Assembly (NCBI RefSeq): GCF_023100845.1
Contig: NZ_CP095864.1
Coordinates: 744,001 to 808,000, forward strand
DNA: 64,000 bases
DNA from: Gordonia sp. PP30
Lineage (GTDB): Bacteria; Actinomycetota; Actinomycetes; Mycobacteriales; Mycobacteriaceae
Direction of reading: 5' to 3'
Below are positions 21,559 to 31,398 of this stretch, piece after piece (within the stretch, counting starts at the first letter, position 1; each line of letters begins with the position of its first letter). The translations under genes were made by a program, and so were the position numbers. Under the pieces are notes generated by a model, which saw only the letters and a program-made list of their open reading frames with translations, was not told the origin of the DNA and made no database searches.

Positions 21559-22107
21559 GTGAACGCCGCACCTCGCCGTCTTACCCGTACGACCGCCGGA
21601 CTGGTGTGCGCCGCCGCGTTCCTCGGCCTCACCGCCTGCGGCGGCGGGCACGACTCGTCGCCCGCGGAGTCGGACGGGGACTCGTCCGTCGTGGACTCCG
21701 GGCCGACGCTGGCGACCGGGGATCTGACCGATTGCCAGGCGGCCCTGCAGGTCTCCGCGCAGATCGGCCAGTATCTGGAGTTGTACAACGACACCGCCGA
21801 CCTGCGGGACGAGGCGGAGCTTCCGTCCGCGGTGCCGCTCGGCTTCATCGAGAACAGCCAGGCGCTGGTGAAGAAGATGAACGACGATCCGCTGCGCACC
21901 GTCGTCGTCGATTCCATCGCGATCCAGAAGCGGTACAACGCCGCTCTCGCCGCGAATCAGCGCGGCCAGGCGAGCACGGCGGTGCGCGACCAGTCGGGGC
22001 TGTTCACCACCGCGCTCGACAAGTGCGGTTCCACCCTCTCGGCGGACGATCGCAAGGACTTCGACCGCACCAAGGCCGCGTATGCGAAGGGCTTCCCGGC
22101 GAAGTAG
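21559..22107 (+). CDS. Putative secreted lipoprotein
   Basis: 182 residues. A signal peptide (RLTRTTAGLVCAAAFLGL) ends in the lipobox LTAC, predicting lipid attachment at Cys27. An acidic Ser/Asp linker follows, then a helical domain with two further cysteines (LTDCQAAL, LDKCGSTL). The start is GTG 21559. A TAGGCT -10 box at 21545-21550 lies 8 bases upstream with no ribosome-binding site, so the mRNA is probably leaderless. Function not recognised. It is the last intact gene before the insertion-rich stretch. Confidence 0.8.
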   Translation: MNAAPRRLTRTTAGLVCAAAFLGLTACGGGHDSSPAESDGDSSVVDSGPTLATGDLTDCQAALQVSAQIGQYLELYNDTADLRDEAELPSAVPLGFIENSQALVKKMNDDPLRTVVVDSIAIQKRYNAALAANQRGQASTAVRDQSGLFTTALDKCGSTLSADDRKDFDRTKAAYAKGFPAK

Positions 22108-22117
22108 TCGTTGCCGA

Positions 22118-22295
22118 GATCGTCCGTGCCGGTCGTAGTCCTCGCAGTGATCCACCTCGCAGCGCGAGGCTGGCTGATGGCAGACCGGGATCGTGCACGT
22201 GCCGAACAGGGTGCGGGCCGGCACGCCCCTGTTGGTAGCCCGTTGGGCCGTCGAGGCGCGAGCCGAGACTGCGAGTTCGGCCTCGGAAACATGGC
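22118..22295 (-). pseudogene. Fragment of a DUF222/HNH endonuclease-type protein
   Basis: In one minus-strand frame about 55 residues read SEAELAVSARASTAQRATNRG then VPARTLFGTCTIPVCHQP and ASRCEVDHCEDYD. The CxxxxC and CEVDH segments match the C-terminal HNH nuclease part of the DUF222 (13E12-like) family common in these actinobacteria. The rest of the gene is absent: one side runs into the lipoprotein gene, the other into sequence with no continuing frame. Confidence 0.5.
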
Positions 22296-22406
22296 GCCCA
22301 TGCCCCGGCGGCGCTCAGCAGAAAGTAGGTCTGCCGGTGAGGTTCTGGACGCTTGATCCCAGCGCGTTCCAGCGGAAGATCGATATCCTCAGCTGCGCAA
22401 CAATGG

Positions 22407-23856
22407 GGCTCTTCGCCTTTCAGAGTGCGTTGATGTGTTCGGCGAGCTGACCGGAGTGCAGGAGGGATCGCAAGATGTAGTGGTCGAGGTTGCGGAAGCC
22501 CTGGGCGATTCCGCGGAGGTGTTCGAGGCGGCCGTTGATGGCTTCGACGGGTCCGTTGGAGACTCCGGTATCGAAGTAGGCCAGGATGTCGGCGCGGCGT
22601 TTCCAGAGACTTCGCCCGAGTTGGGCGAGTTCGGCTAGCCCGGCGGGGAGTCCGGTCTGGATGCGTTTGAGGACCTTCCACATCAGTTTCTTGCCCTCGC
22701 GGCGCTGCGGGTGCTGGTAGGCGGCGATCAGCTGCTGATACACCTGGTAGGTGATCTCGACCGCGACGTGCGCGTCATGGCTGGTCAGCGACTCGTACAA
22801 CCGGATCTTCTGCTTGGCGGTGAGCAACCCGGTACGGGTGTGCAGGATCCGGCGGATCGTGTACAACGGGTCACCGGCGCGTCCGCGGTGCCCGCATGTC
22901 TGCTGCTGAACGCGTTGGCGGCACAGATCGAGCTTGTTTCCGGCCAGCGCGACGACGTGGAACGGGTCCATCACGACCCGGGCGGCGGGGAGTTCCTGGC
23001 TGGTGGCGGTCTTGTAGCCGGTGAATCCGTCCATGGCCACGACTGTGATCCGGTCGCGGAATCGCTGGTCACGAGTGTTCATCCAGTCTTTGAGGACCTG
23101 CGCTGACCGGCCGCCGATCATGTCCAGCAGCCGAGCCGGGCCGGTGCCCTCGACCACGGGCGTCAAGTCGATCAGAACGGTCACGAAGCTCGGGTCTCCT
23201 TGTCCGCGAACGTGTTTCCACTTGTGCTCATCGACGCCCAGGTGCCGTACACCGTCGAGGTGGCCGCCGTCGTAGACCAGGGCCCGGGCCGCACTCACGG
23301 CGATCGCGTTGACTGTCTTCCACGCCAGGCCCAGCGCTGTGGCCACCGCTTTCACGCTCATCTTGTCGATCGCGATGCGTTGCAGGATCCAGCGTGTGGT
23401 CCGGGCGGTGCCACGGCCCGGGGCGCGGCGACATGATCGATCCCGCCGCGGAAGATCGTTCGTGGGCAGTCGCTGGTACGGCACACGAACCGGGGCACCG
23501 CGACATGCAGAACAACAGGATGGCCGCTGATCGGCACATCAGTGAGCACGCGGTCGGCGTGATCACGCAGGTCGCCGGCGATCTGACAGCCCGGACAATG
23601 CCGATCGGCCTGCAGCACCCGGCACCACAAGTGCGTGCGGCCGCGGGCATCGACAGCGGCGCCGGTGATCGTCACCCCCAGCTCGACGGTTCGGCAGATC
23701 GTGTCAGCAACATCGGCAGTAAGCTCGCTCATGGGTCCTGTGGCGTGAAAATGGGTGTGTAGGAACTTCCATCTTCACACCCAGGACCCGCCTACATCTT
23801 GTGCCCACGCCCGGTCAGCCCAGATCCCACCTACGCACTCTCAGAGTTGAAGAGCC
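22407..23856 (-). mobile_element. ISL3-family insertion sequence, copy 1 (complete ends)
   Basis: A 1450-bp element. Its ends are imperfect inverted repeats, GGCTCTTC-GCCTTTCAGAGTGCG on the left and GGCTCTTC-AACTCTGAGAGTGCG read inward from the right. It is flanked by a perfect 8-bp target duplication AACAATGG (22399-22406 and 23857-23864), which fits the ISL3 family. Removing the element and one duplication restores the original site. A second copy lies in opposite orientation at 62492. Confidence 0.9.
22420..23732 (-). pseudogene. ISL3 transposase, frameshifted
   Basis: The frame opens at ATG 23732 with a zinc-finger-like N-terminus (CRVLQADRHCPGCQ and CRTSDCPRT) and continues through the DDE transposase domain (HLGVDEHKWK, VAMDGFTGYK, MDPFHVVALAGNKLDLCRQ) to HSGQLAEHINAL. 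Compared with the otherwise matching copy at 62616, one T is missing near 23411 (GTGG-CACC instead of GTGGTCACC). The protein is therefore split in two frames. Restoring that base gives 438 codons. As read, this copy cannot make a full transposase. Confidence 0.85.
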
Positions 23857-23864
23857 AACAATGG

Positions 23865-24383
23865 GGCAGATAAGCTCACCGCTCCTAGCGGGATTCGAGC
23901 TGCAACCACCCACTTCCGGCGTGCGTGTGGGTTCCAGGGTTGAGGGTGGAGGTGGGTGGATCGATTGGTCGGGATAAGTTGCTGGAAATTGGCACTTCCG
24001 AGAACCGTCTTCCGCCGAACTACTCCAAGTAGTGCCTTCGCAAGTTATCTATCGACCTGGGCGACGATCTGTCGGTCATCGACGATGTCGGTGCGTCTTC
24101 TCTACGTGAGAAGGGGCGGCGATCATCCCGGTGGGGGTGAAGTCCACACCCGTCCAACGTGGGTTTCCGGCGCATTTCCGGACGTCGGCGATGTGCAATC
24201 TTGAGTCTGTGTTCGATTCTGGATCCGGCTTCGACACGCGCCACTCCCCGGCGCCGGTTACCCGCCACGCCGGCCCCGATTACCCGCGGCGACGACGATG
24301 GTCGCCGCCCGGAGTCGAAACGCTGTCGGTACTGGGCCGGCGAGTGGGGCGTTCCGATATCGCTCGCGAGGCTTCGATACGGC
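23865..24383. other. No supportable gene; decayed intergenic sequence
   Basis: This 519-base stretch right of the ISL3 copy has open frames on both strands, but none with recognisable protein character, ribosome-binding site or codon pattern like the neighbours. It looks like leftover sequence of the locus into which the element inserted. No RNA gene or repeat was seen. Confidence 0.5.
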
Positions 24384-24800
24384 TCAGTGGATCGGGCCGG
24401 CATGGACAGCAAGGGCGACGGCGATGATCGTGAACACCGCCTGCGCGCCGAGCCCGAGCAGGCCGACCCACCAGCAGAGCCGCTCCCGGCAGAAACGGGA
24501 GACGCACCATGTCAGAACACCGAGCGCCAGCACCACTCCGGAGATCAACGAGATCGTCATGCCCGCGTCGATGTAGCCGGCGCCGCCGCACGGGGTGGAG
24601 TCGTCGCAGCTGTCGGTGCCGATCGCCGCCAGAGCCGAGAGGAAGAAGCCGATCGCCGCCGCGACCATCTGGAGCAGCCAGAGCACGAGCGCGCCGAGGG
24701 CGTCGAAAGTGCGCGCGACGGGGCCGGGAGACCCAGTCCGGCGGGGCCCGCGGCCGCGGCGGCCGGGCCGGGGAGAGTAGGGGTCGATCAGTTCGGTCAC
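24384..24800 (-). CDS. Membrane protein coupled to eccA, unknown function
   Basis: 138 residues from GTG 24800, whose first base pairs overlap the eccA stop (GTGA), so it is translationally coupled. A basic Pro/Arg-rich N-terminus (DPYSPRPGRRGRGPRRTG) precedes three hydrophobic segments: ALGALVLWLLQMVAAAIGFFLSA, MTISLISGVVLALGVLTW, and WWVGLLGLGAQAVFTIIAVALAV. A CDDSTPCGG loop lies between the first two. Family not recognised. Coupling suggests it works with EccA. Confidence 0.65.
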   Translation of the reverse strand: MTELIDPYSPRPGRRGRGPRRTGSPGPVARTFDALGALVLWLLQMVAAAIGFFLSALAAIGTDSCDDSTPCGGAGYIDAGMTISLISGVVLALGVLTWCVSRFCRERLCWWVGLLGLGAQAVFTIIAVALAVHAGPIH

Positions 24801-26611
24801 CCGAAGGAGTCTGCCCGCGCCGGGCCCGGCGCGGATGCGCGAAAATACCTGGATTGTTCCGGTCCCGGAGCAGACGTGGGCGGCCGCGGGACGACGGCGT
24901 CCAGTGCGCGGCGGATGTCGGCGGCGTCGAGCGTCATGAGGTCGGTCTCGGTGAGCGAATCGAGGTCGTCGCGGGTGGCGAGCCGGTGTTCGCGCTCCTC
25001 CTCGGCGGCCTCGATCACATTGCGGACCAGCCGGCCGTTTCCGGCCGCGTCGGTGCCGCGGCGCGGTCCCACCGGGGTGGGTGCGAGGTCGTCGTACAGG
25101 GCGGTGAAAGCCGTCATGAGCAGCGCGGAGGCCTCCGCGGTGAGACGGGCGTCGCGACGGTCGGCGATCACCTCGGCGATCCGGGTCAGCTCGCCGGGCA
25201 GGTACGACGGGAACCGGATGCGCCGCGCGAAACGGGAGGCCAGGCCCTCGTTGGCGGCCAGCAGACGGTCGATCTCGTCGTCGTATCCGGCGATGATGAC
25301 GACGAGCCGGTCGCGGTCGGACTCCATCCGTTGTAGCAGGGTGTCGAGGGCCTCGCGGCCGAAGGCATCGCCGCCGGACAGGCCCTCCTGGATCAGCGTG
25401 TACGCCTCGTCGAGGAACAGCACACCGTCGAGGGCGGAGTCGATCACCTTCCCGGTCTTCGGTGCGGTGCTGCCCAGGTGCTGGCCGACCAGGTCGCGGC
25501 GGGACACCTCGACTACGCGGTCGGTGGCGAGCAGGCCGAGAGCGCAATAGAGCTTCGCGACGATCCTGGCGACGGTGGTCTTACCCGTTCCGGGCGGGCC
25601 GGTGAAGGCCAGGTGCAGGCTGCGTTCCCCGGTCCGCAGACCGCGCTGCGCACGGACCTTCGCGAGGGTCGCCGTCGACCGGAGCCGCGCCACCTGCTGT
25701 TTCACCTCGGTCAGCCCGACCTGTGCATCGAGTTCGGCTTCCAGCTCGGCCAGTCGTGCGGCGGCGGGATCTCCGCCGGTATCCGCGGGGTCGACGTCGG
25801 GCCGAGCGCCGTCGTCTCCCTCGCCGAGCACCAGTCGGTAGGCCGGATCGGTCAGCGCCCGGGTGGCCTCGGTCAGTCCGGGATCGAGCGCGACGGCCTC
25901 CTGGAAGAGGGGGCGCGCGGCGGCCTCGTCGCCCCGCTCCCGCTGCGCCATGCCGATGGTGAACGCGGCCTGCGCGCGGCAGTTGGTGAGCGGCCCGTCG
26001 CGGACCTCGGTCAGCCGGCGGATGCCCTCGTCGAACAGGCCGAGGTGGACGCACGCGGTGCCGGCCATCACCGCGGCGGCGGTGGCCAGGTACTCGTCGT
26101 CCCAGCGGTCGGCCCGGGCGAGTGCGGTCAGCACCCGCGGCCAGTCGTGGGCGCGCAGATGCACCATCGCCCAGCAGAACTCGGTGATAGGCGAGCCATC
26201 GTCGCCGAGGTCGTCGAGCACCCGGCGGGCCCCGTCGACGTCGTTCCCGGACAGCAACGACGCAGCGTACGCGAGCGCGGCCTGGGTGGCGTCGGCGACC
26301 GGGTAGTCGACGAACATCCCGGTCGGGGCGCGGCCGCACAGCATTCCGGTGGGCAGGCCGAGACGACGCTGCTGCGCGCCGATCGTCGCCCGGGCCGCGT
26401 AGAGGCCGAACAGGGTCTCGCCGGATGCGTCGCCGGCGGCGAGCCGGCCCAGCCAGGCGTCGCCCATCGCCGGGTCCGCCTCGGTGGCGCGGGTGAAGGC
26501 GAGCATCGCGTCGGCCGGTCGCGGCCGGGGATCCTGGCCGTCGATCGGGATACCGAGCCGGAGCACACCGGCGTCGAAGTAATCGCGCGCGAGACGTCGC
26601 AGATCGGTCAT
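24797..26611 (-). CDS. eccA: Type VII secretion AAA+ ATPase EccA-like
   Basis: 604 residues from ATG 26611. The N-terminal half (about 1-280) is helical and TPR-like, as in EccA. The C-terminal CbbX-type AAA+ domain carries Walker A FTGPPGTGKTTVARI (near 336), Walker B VLFLDEAYTL (near 397), and the arginine-rich sensor region SRFARRIRFPSYLPGE (near 460). EccA proteins are cytosolic ATPases of ESX secretion loci. No EccB, C, D, E, MycP or WxG100 gene is near, so this is an orphan. Its only partner here is the overlapping membrane protein gene downstream. It could serve a distant ESX locus. Confidence 0.8.
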   Translation of the reverse strand: MTDLRRLARDYFDAGVLRLGIPIDGQDPRPRPADAMLAFTRATEADPAMGDAWLGRLAAGDASGETLFGLYAARATIGAQQRRLGLPTGMLCGRAPTGMFVDYPVADATQAALAYAASLLSGNDVDGARRVLDDLGDDGSPITEFCWAMVHLRAHDWPRVLTALARADRWDDEYLATAAAVMAGTACVHLGLFDEGIRRLTEVRDGPLTNCRAQAAFTIGMAQRERGDEAAARPLFQEAVALDPGLTEATRALTDPAYRLVLGEGDDGARPDVDPADTGGDPAAARLAELEAELDAQVGLTEVKQQVARLRSTATLAKVRAQRGLRTGERSLHLAFTGPPGTGKTTVARIVAKLYCALGLLATDRVVEVSRRDLVGQHLGSTAPKTGKVIDSALDGVLFLDEAYTLIQEGLSGGDAFGREALDTLLQRMESDRDRLVVIIAGYDDEIDRLLAANEGLASRFARRIRFPSYLPGELTRIAEVIADRRDARLTAEASALLMTAFTALYDDLAPTPVGPRRGTDAAGNGRLVRNVIEAAEEEREHRLATRDDLDSLTETDLMTLDAADIRRALDAVVPRPPTSAPGPEQSRYFRASAPGPARADSFG

Positions 26612-26690
26612 GGTCCCCCCGAACCTTCCAGCTCCCCGAACCCCGAGCCGTTGCTCCGTGACTGTAGTCGCCGCGGCGCCGGCGCACGCG

Positions 26691-27473
26691 TTATTCGAGG
26701 CCGTCGACCACTGGGGCATCGAGCTCGGCCCGCGAGGTGTCCTTGAGGTCGACGCCGGATCGTCCGAGCCGGCGCGCACCGGTTACCAGGGCCGCGGCGA
26801 CGGCGGCCGCCGACCGGTAGTCGAGACCATCGGGCGGATGGATGTTGGAGATGCAGTTGCGGTCGGCGTCGGTGACCCCGGTCGCGTAATCGCCCGGGTC
26901 TGCGCGATGCGTCAGATAGATGCCGATGCTGTCGGCCACCGAGAGGCCCGGGCGTTCGCCGATCAGCACCAGCACGGTCCGGACGCCGAGCGCATGCGCG
27001 ATGTGATCGCCGAGCGCCACCCGCGCCTGCGTCGCGATCACCGGGGGTGCGACGACGACGTCGGCCGCGAGCCGGTCGGCGATCGCGGCGAGCAGGCCCG
27101 TTCCGTGCACGGAGACCGCCCGCGGCGACAGGCCGTCGGCGAGCACGACCGCCAGATCGGCCCCGGCCGGGGTCAACGCGCTCAGATCGGCCGGACGGCG
27201 GCCGAGTTCGGGCCGGCGCAGGTACTCGGCCCGGTCCGCGGCGAGCGAGCGCACGGCGATCGGGTCACCCAGGCCCAGTGCGGCGACCTCGTCGGCCAGA
27301 GCGTCGACGTCGAGCGGCTGGTGGACGGCGTCGCGGGCCGCGGCGTGCGCGGCGCCGAACTCCAGCAGGCGAGTGGTGGTGAGGGCGTCACCCGCGCGGC
27401 CCAGCCCGATGCGCGCCCGGGTCGTCGTGCGCAGACCGTCCCAGACCGCGGCGGACTCGTCGGCGGCGCTCAC
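26691..27473 (-). CDS. eutC: Ethanolamine ammonia-lyase small subunit
   Basis: 260 residues from GTG 27473. Characteristic EutC stretches are RIGLGRAGDALTT, FGAAHAAARDAVH, VVLADGLSPRAVSVHG, and the C-terminal SNIHPPDGLDYRSAA. With EutB it forms the adenosylcobalamin-dependent lyase that converts ethanolamine to acetaldehyde and ammonia. The start overlaps the eutB stop by 4 bases. No carboxysome-type eut genes are present, as usual for actinobacteria. Confidence 0.9.
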   Translation of the reverse strand: MSAADESAAVWDGLRTTTRARIGLGRAGDALTTTRLLEFGAAHAAARDAVHQPLDVDALADEVAALGLGDPIAVRSLAADRAEYLRRPELGRRPADLSALTPAGADLAVVLADGLSPRAVSVHGTGLLAAIADRLAADVVVAPPVIATQARVALGDHIAHALGVRTVLVLIGERPGLSVADSIGIYLTHRADPGDYATGVTDADRNCISNIHPPDGLDYRSAAAVAAALVTGARRLGRSGVDLKDTSRAELDAPVVDGLE

Positions 27474-28885
27474 GCCGGCTCCCGGGCGGCGAGAGCGCGG
27501 AGCGGGGAGGCGTCCACGGTGATGTCGCGCAGGCCGCCGGCGTCGTCGAGCATGCCCTGCGCCGCCAGCCAGGCATCGAACTCGGGAGCGGGCCGCAGGC
27601 CGAGGGCACGCCGGATGTAGAGCGCGTCGTGATAGGCGAGCGACTGGTAGCCGAGCATCACGTCGTCGGCGCCGGGCACGGTGATCACGAAGTCGACGCC
27701 GGCCACCGCGAGCAGGGTGAGCAGGTCGTCCATGTCGTCCTGGTCGGCCTCGGCGTGGTTGGTGTAGCAGACGTCGACGCCCATCGGCAGCCCGAGCAGC
27801 TTGCCGCAGAAGTGGTCCTCCAGTCCGGCCCGGGTGATCTGCTTGCCGTCGTACAGGTATTCCGGTCCGATGAAACCGACGACGGTGTTCACCAGCAGCG
27901 GTTCCAGCCGCCGGGCGACGGCGTACGCCCGCGTCTCCAAGGTCTGCTGGTCCACCGGCAGGCCGCCGGTGCCGAGATGGGCGCCCGAGGACAGCGCCGA
28001 ACCCTGACCGGTCTCCAGGTACATCACGTTGTCGCCGACGGTGCCGCGCCGCAGTTCGCGGGCCACGGCATTGGCCTCCTCCAAGAGCGCGAGCGTCACG
28101 CCGAACGCCCGGTTGGCGCCCTCGGTCCCGGCGATCGACTGGAAGACGAGGTCGACCGGCGCGCCCTGTTCGATCAGGCCCAGAGTGGTGGTGACGTGGC
28201 TGAGCACGCACGACTGGGTGGGGATCTCGAAGCGGGTGCGGATCTCGTCGAGCAGACGCAGGAGATCGGCGGTGGCGTGCGGCGAGTCGGTCGCCGGGTT
28301 GATGCCGATCACCGCGTCGCCGCAGCCGAGGAGCAGGCCGTCGAGCGTGGCGGCGGCGATGCCGCGCGGGTCGTCGGTCGGGTGGTTCGGCTGAAGCCGG
28401 GTGGCCAGTGTGCCCGGGGTGCCGATCGTGGTGCGGAACGCGGCCCGCACGTCGATCGCGCGGGCCACGGCGATCAGGTCCTGGTTGCGCATCAGTTTGC
28501 TCACCGCGGCCACCATCTCCGGGGTGAGGCCGGCCGACAGTGCGGACAGCCGGGCCGCGGCGTCCGGGCGGGTCACCGTGGTCAGCAGCAGGTCGCGCAG
28601 ACCGCCGACGGTGAGCGCGGCGATCGGGGCGAACGCCGCCCGGTCGTGCGTGTCGATGATCAGCCGCGTCACCTCGTCGGTCTCGTACGGCACCACCGGG
28701 TCCTCCAGGAAGACGGTGAGCGGCAGATCGGCGAGCACCCACTTCGCGGCCGCGCGCTCGGCGTCGGAGTCGGCGGCGCAGCCGGCGAGCTGGTCACCGC
28801 TGCGCAGCGGCGTGGCCTTCGCGAGGATCTCGATGAGGGAGCCGAACGTGTAGGTGCGACCGTGCACCGTCTGACTGGCGATCAT
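27470..28885 (-). CDS. eutB: Ethanolamine ammonia-lyase large subunit
   Basis: 471 residues from ATG 28885, matching the usual EutB length. Family stretches include FGSLIEILAKATPLRSGDQLAG at the N-terminus, ANKLMRNQDL-like SKLMRNQDLIAVA (near 120), the substrate/cobalamin barrel segments RLQPNHPTDDP, LGCGDAVIGINPATDS and FQSIAGTEGANRAFGV, and DVCYTNHAEADQDDM. The ATG overlaps by ATGA the stop of a vanished upstream frame, and there is no ribosome-binding site. It was therefore built for coupled translation; its present expression may be poor. Confidence 0.92.
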   Translation of the reverse strand: MIASQTVHGRTYTFGSLIEILAKATPLRSGDQLAGCAADSDAERAAAKWVLADLPLTVFLEDPVVPYETDEVTRLIIDTHDRAAFAPIAALTVGGLRDLLLTTVTRPDAAARLSALSAGLTPEMVAAVSKLMRNQDLIAVARAIDVRAAFRTTIGTPGTLATRLQPNHPTDDPRGIAAATLDGLLLGCGDAVIGINPATDSPHATADLLRLLDEIRTRFEIPTQSCVLSHVTTTLGLIEQGAPVDLVFQSIAGTEGANRAFGVTLALLEEANAVARELRRGTVGDNVMYLETGQGSALSSGAHLGTGGLPVDQQTLETRAYAVARRLEPLLVNTVVGFIGPEYLYDGKQITRAGLEDHFCGKLLGLPMGVDVCYTNHAEADQDDMDDLLTLLAVAGVDFVITVPGADDVMLGYQSLAYHDALYIRRALGLRPAPEFDAWLAAQGMLDDAGGLRDITVDASPLRALAAREPA

Positions 28886-28990
28886 GCGGCACCGCACTCG
28901 GCTTCGGCGCGGTGGCGCAGCGCGATGTGGCTGACCATCTTCCACATATAGCCGACCGGGAGCACCGGCGCCCGACTTCGCCACGGTCGT
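28882..28990 (-). pseudogene. C-terminal tail of a lost gene upstream of eutB
   Basis: About 36 codons (RSRAPVLPVGYMWKMVSH, then IALRHRAEAECGAA and stop) end with an ATGA overlap onto the eutB start. No start or gene body lies upstream before the divergent purL at 29047. The arrangement suggests that a gene coupled to eutB was deleted down to its last codons. In many actinobacteria the gene before eutB is an ethanolamine permease; that identity is only a guess here. Confidence 0.4.
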
Positions 28991-29033
28991 TCCGGCCCGC
29001 CGATCGAGGTGCGGGGCTCCGAACCCGCTGACA

Positions 29034-29039
29034 TAGACT
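29034..29039 (+). promoter_or_regulatory. -10 box of purL, probably leaderless mRNA
   Basis: TAGACT ends 7 bases before GTG 29047, and no ribosome-binding site intervenes. That is the spacing expected when transcription starts at the first base of the start codon. Confidence 0.5.
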
Positions 29040-29046
29040 GTCCGAT

Positions 29047-31326
29047 GTGAGCGCCCAGGTCGATACCGTTTCCCACGCCGCCGAAACCCCCGAACACCCG
29101 CAGCCTTTCGCCGAACTCGGCCTGAAGGACGACGAGTACGCGCGGATCCGCGAGATCCTCGGCCGTCGTCCCACCGACGCCGAACTCGCGATGTACTCGG
29201 TGATGTGGTCCGAACACTGCAGCTACAAGTCGTCCAAGGTGCACCTGCGCTACTTCGGTGAGACCACCACCGACGAGATGAAGGCCGGGATGCTGGCCGG
29301 CATCGGGGAGAACGCCGGCGTGGTGGACGTGGGCGACGGCTGGGCGGTGACCTTCAAGGTCGAGTCGCACAACCACCCCAGCTACGTGGAGCCGTACCAG
29401 GGTGCGGCCACCGGCGTCGGCGGCATCGTCCGCGACATCATGGCGATGGGTGCCCGGCCGATCGCGGTGATGGACCAGCTGCGGTTCGGCGCCGTCGACC
29501 ATCCCGACACCCGCCGCGTGGTGGACGGCGTGGTCCGCGGTGTCGGCGGCTACGGCAACTCCCTCGGCCTCCCGAACATCGGCGGCGAGACCGTCTTCGA
29601 CGCCAGCTACCAGGGAAACCCGCTGGTCAACGCGCTCTGCGCGGGTGTGCTGCGGGCCGAAGACCTGCACCTGGCCTTCGCCTCCGGCGCGGGCAACAAG
29701 ATCATCCTGTTCGGCGCGCGGACCGGGCTCGACGGCATCGGCGGCGTCTCGGTGCTCGCCTCGGAGACCTTCAACGACGACGGCGGGCCGTCGCGCAAGA
29801 AGCTGCCGAGCGTGCAGGTGGGCGACCCGTTCACCGAGAAGGTGCTGATCGAGTGCTGCCTCGAGCTGTACCGCGACCACCTGGTGGTCGGCATCCAGGA
29901 CCTCGGTGGCGCCGGACTCTCCTGCGCGACCTCCGAACTCGCGGCGGCCGGTGACGGCGGCATGCACATCGACCTGGAGAAGGTCCCGATGCGCGCCGAG
30001 GGGATGACCCCGGCCGAGGTGCTCTCCAGCGAGTCGCAGGAGCGCATGTGCGCGGTCGTGTCGCCGGAGAACGTCGACGCGTTCATGGCCGTGTGCCGCA
30101 AGTGGGACGTGCTGGCCACCGTGATCGGCGAGGTCACCGACGGCGACCACCTGCAGATCACCTGGCACGGCGAGACCGTCGTCGACGTGCCGCCGCGCAC
30201 CGTCGCCCACGACGGCCCGGTCTACCAGCGTCCGGTGGCGCGTCCGGACAGCCAGGACGAGGTGATCGCGTCGACCACCGCGGGCCTGGCGCGGCCGTCG
30301 TCCGGCGACGAACTCCGGGAGACCTTCCTGACGCTGCTGGCCAGCCCCGCGCTGTGCAGCCGCAAGTTCATCACCGAGCAGTACGACCGCTACGTGCGCG
30401 GCAACACCGTGCTCGCCGAGCACGCCGACTCCGGCATGATCCGCATCGACGAAGAGACCGGCCGCGGCATCGCGCTCGCCACCGACGCGTCGGGCCGCTA
30501 CACCTTCCTCGATCCGTACCGCGGTGCGCAGCTCGCGCTGGCCGAGGCCTACCGCAACGTGTCGGCGTCCGGCGCGACGCCGCGCGCGGTGAGCAACTGC
30601 CTCAACTTCGGCTCGCCGGAGGACCCGGCCGTGATGTGGCAGTTCAGCCAGGCCGTCCGCGGCCTCGCCGACGGCTGCGCGCAGCTCGGCATCCCGGTGA
30701 CCGGCGGCAACGTCAGCTTCTACAACCAGACCGGCACCACCGCGATCCTGCCGACCCCGGTGGTCGCGGTCCTCGGCGTGATCGACGACGTCGACCGCCG
30801 CATCCCGACCGGTTTCGGCAACGAGCCGGGCGAGACGCTGATCCTGCTCGGCGAGACCCGCGACGAGTTCGACGGCTCCATCTGGGCCCAGGTGAGTCAC
30901 GACCACCTCGGCGGCGTGCCTCCGCAGGTCGACCTGGAACGCGAGCGCCTGCTCGGCGAGATCCTGGTCGCCGGTTCACGTGACGGCATGATCTCCGCCG
31001 CACACGACCTGTCCGAAGGCGGCCTGATCCAGGCCGTCGCCGAATCGGCGCTGGCCGGGGAGACCGGCTGCCGGCTGGTGCTGCCGGAGGGAGCCGATCC
31101 GTTCGTCACGCTCTTCTCCGAGTCCACCGGCCGGGTGCTGGCCGCGGTTCCGCGCACCGAGGAATCGCGCTTCTGCTCCATGCTCGACGCCCGTGGCCTG
31201 CCGTGGTCGCGCATCGGCGTCGTCGACCAGGGCAGCGACTCGATCGAGGTCCAGGGACAGTTCTCGGTGACCCTCGATGAGGTCCGTGCCGTGCACGAGG
31301 GCACCCTGCCAGCGCTGTTCGCCTGA
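29047..31326 (+). CDS. purL: Phosphoribosylformylglycinamidine synthase II
   Basis: 759 residues, the normal length for the small PurL of the PurLQS system. Signatures include [12 protein letters not shown] (near 55), [22 protein letters not shown] (near 107), [36 protein letters not shown] and the C-terminal [16 protein letters not shown]. It makes FGAM from FGAR in purine synthesis. purF and purM lie 7-9 kb downstream, as in mycobacteria; purQ and purS are not in the window. Confidence 0.95.
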   Translation: MSAQVDTVSHAAETPEHPQPFAELGLKDDEYARIREILGRRPTDAELAMYSVMWSEHCSYKSSKVHLRYFGETTTDEMKAGMLAGIGENAGVVDVGDGWAVTFKVESHNHPSYVEPYQGAATGVGGIVRDIMAMGARPIAVMDQLRFGAVDHPDTRRVVDGVVRGVGGYGNSLGLPNIGGETVFDASYQGNPLVNALCAGVLRAEDLHLAFASGAGNKIILFGARTGLDGIGGVSVLASETFNDDGGPSRKKLPSVQVGDPFTEKVLIECCLELYRDHLVVGIQDLGGAGLSCATSELAAAGDGGMHIDLEKVPMRAEGMTPAEVLSSESQERMCAVVSPENVDAFMAVCRKWDVLATVIGEVTDGDHLQITWHGETVVDVPPRTVAHDGPVYQRPVARPDSQDEVIASTTAGLARPSSGDELRETFLTLLASPALCSRKFITEQYDRYVRGNTVLAEHADSGMIRIDEETGRGIALATDASGRYTFLDPYRGAQLALAEAYRNVSASGATPRAVSNCLNFGSPEDPAVMWQFSQAVRGLADGCAQLGIPVTGGNVSFYNQTGTTAILPTPVVAVLGVIDDVDRRIPTGFGNEPGETLILLGETRDEFDGSIWAQVSHDHLGGVPPQVDLERERLLGEILVAGSRDGMISAAHDLSEGGLIQAVAESALAGETGCRLVLPEGADPFVTLFSESTGRVLAAVPRTEESRFCSMLDARGLPWSRIGVVDQGSDSIEVQGQFSVTLDEVRAVHEGTLPALFA

Positions 31327-31398
31327 CGGCGTTCATTCTCCTGCCGGATCGGTCCGCTACGATCGGCCTACTGTGACAGTCACCCCGAGAGGACCGAG

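Noticed and set aside
23865-24383. Open frames beside the ISL3 element
   Set aside because: None has a plausible start, codon pattern or recognisable domain.
28882-30906. A 674-codon minus-strand frame opposite purL
   Set aside because: Antisense shadow of purL. Only the final 36 codons outside purL were kept as a possible gene tail.
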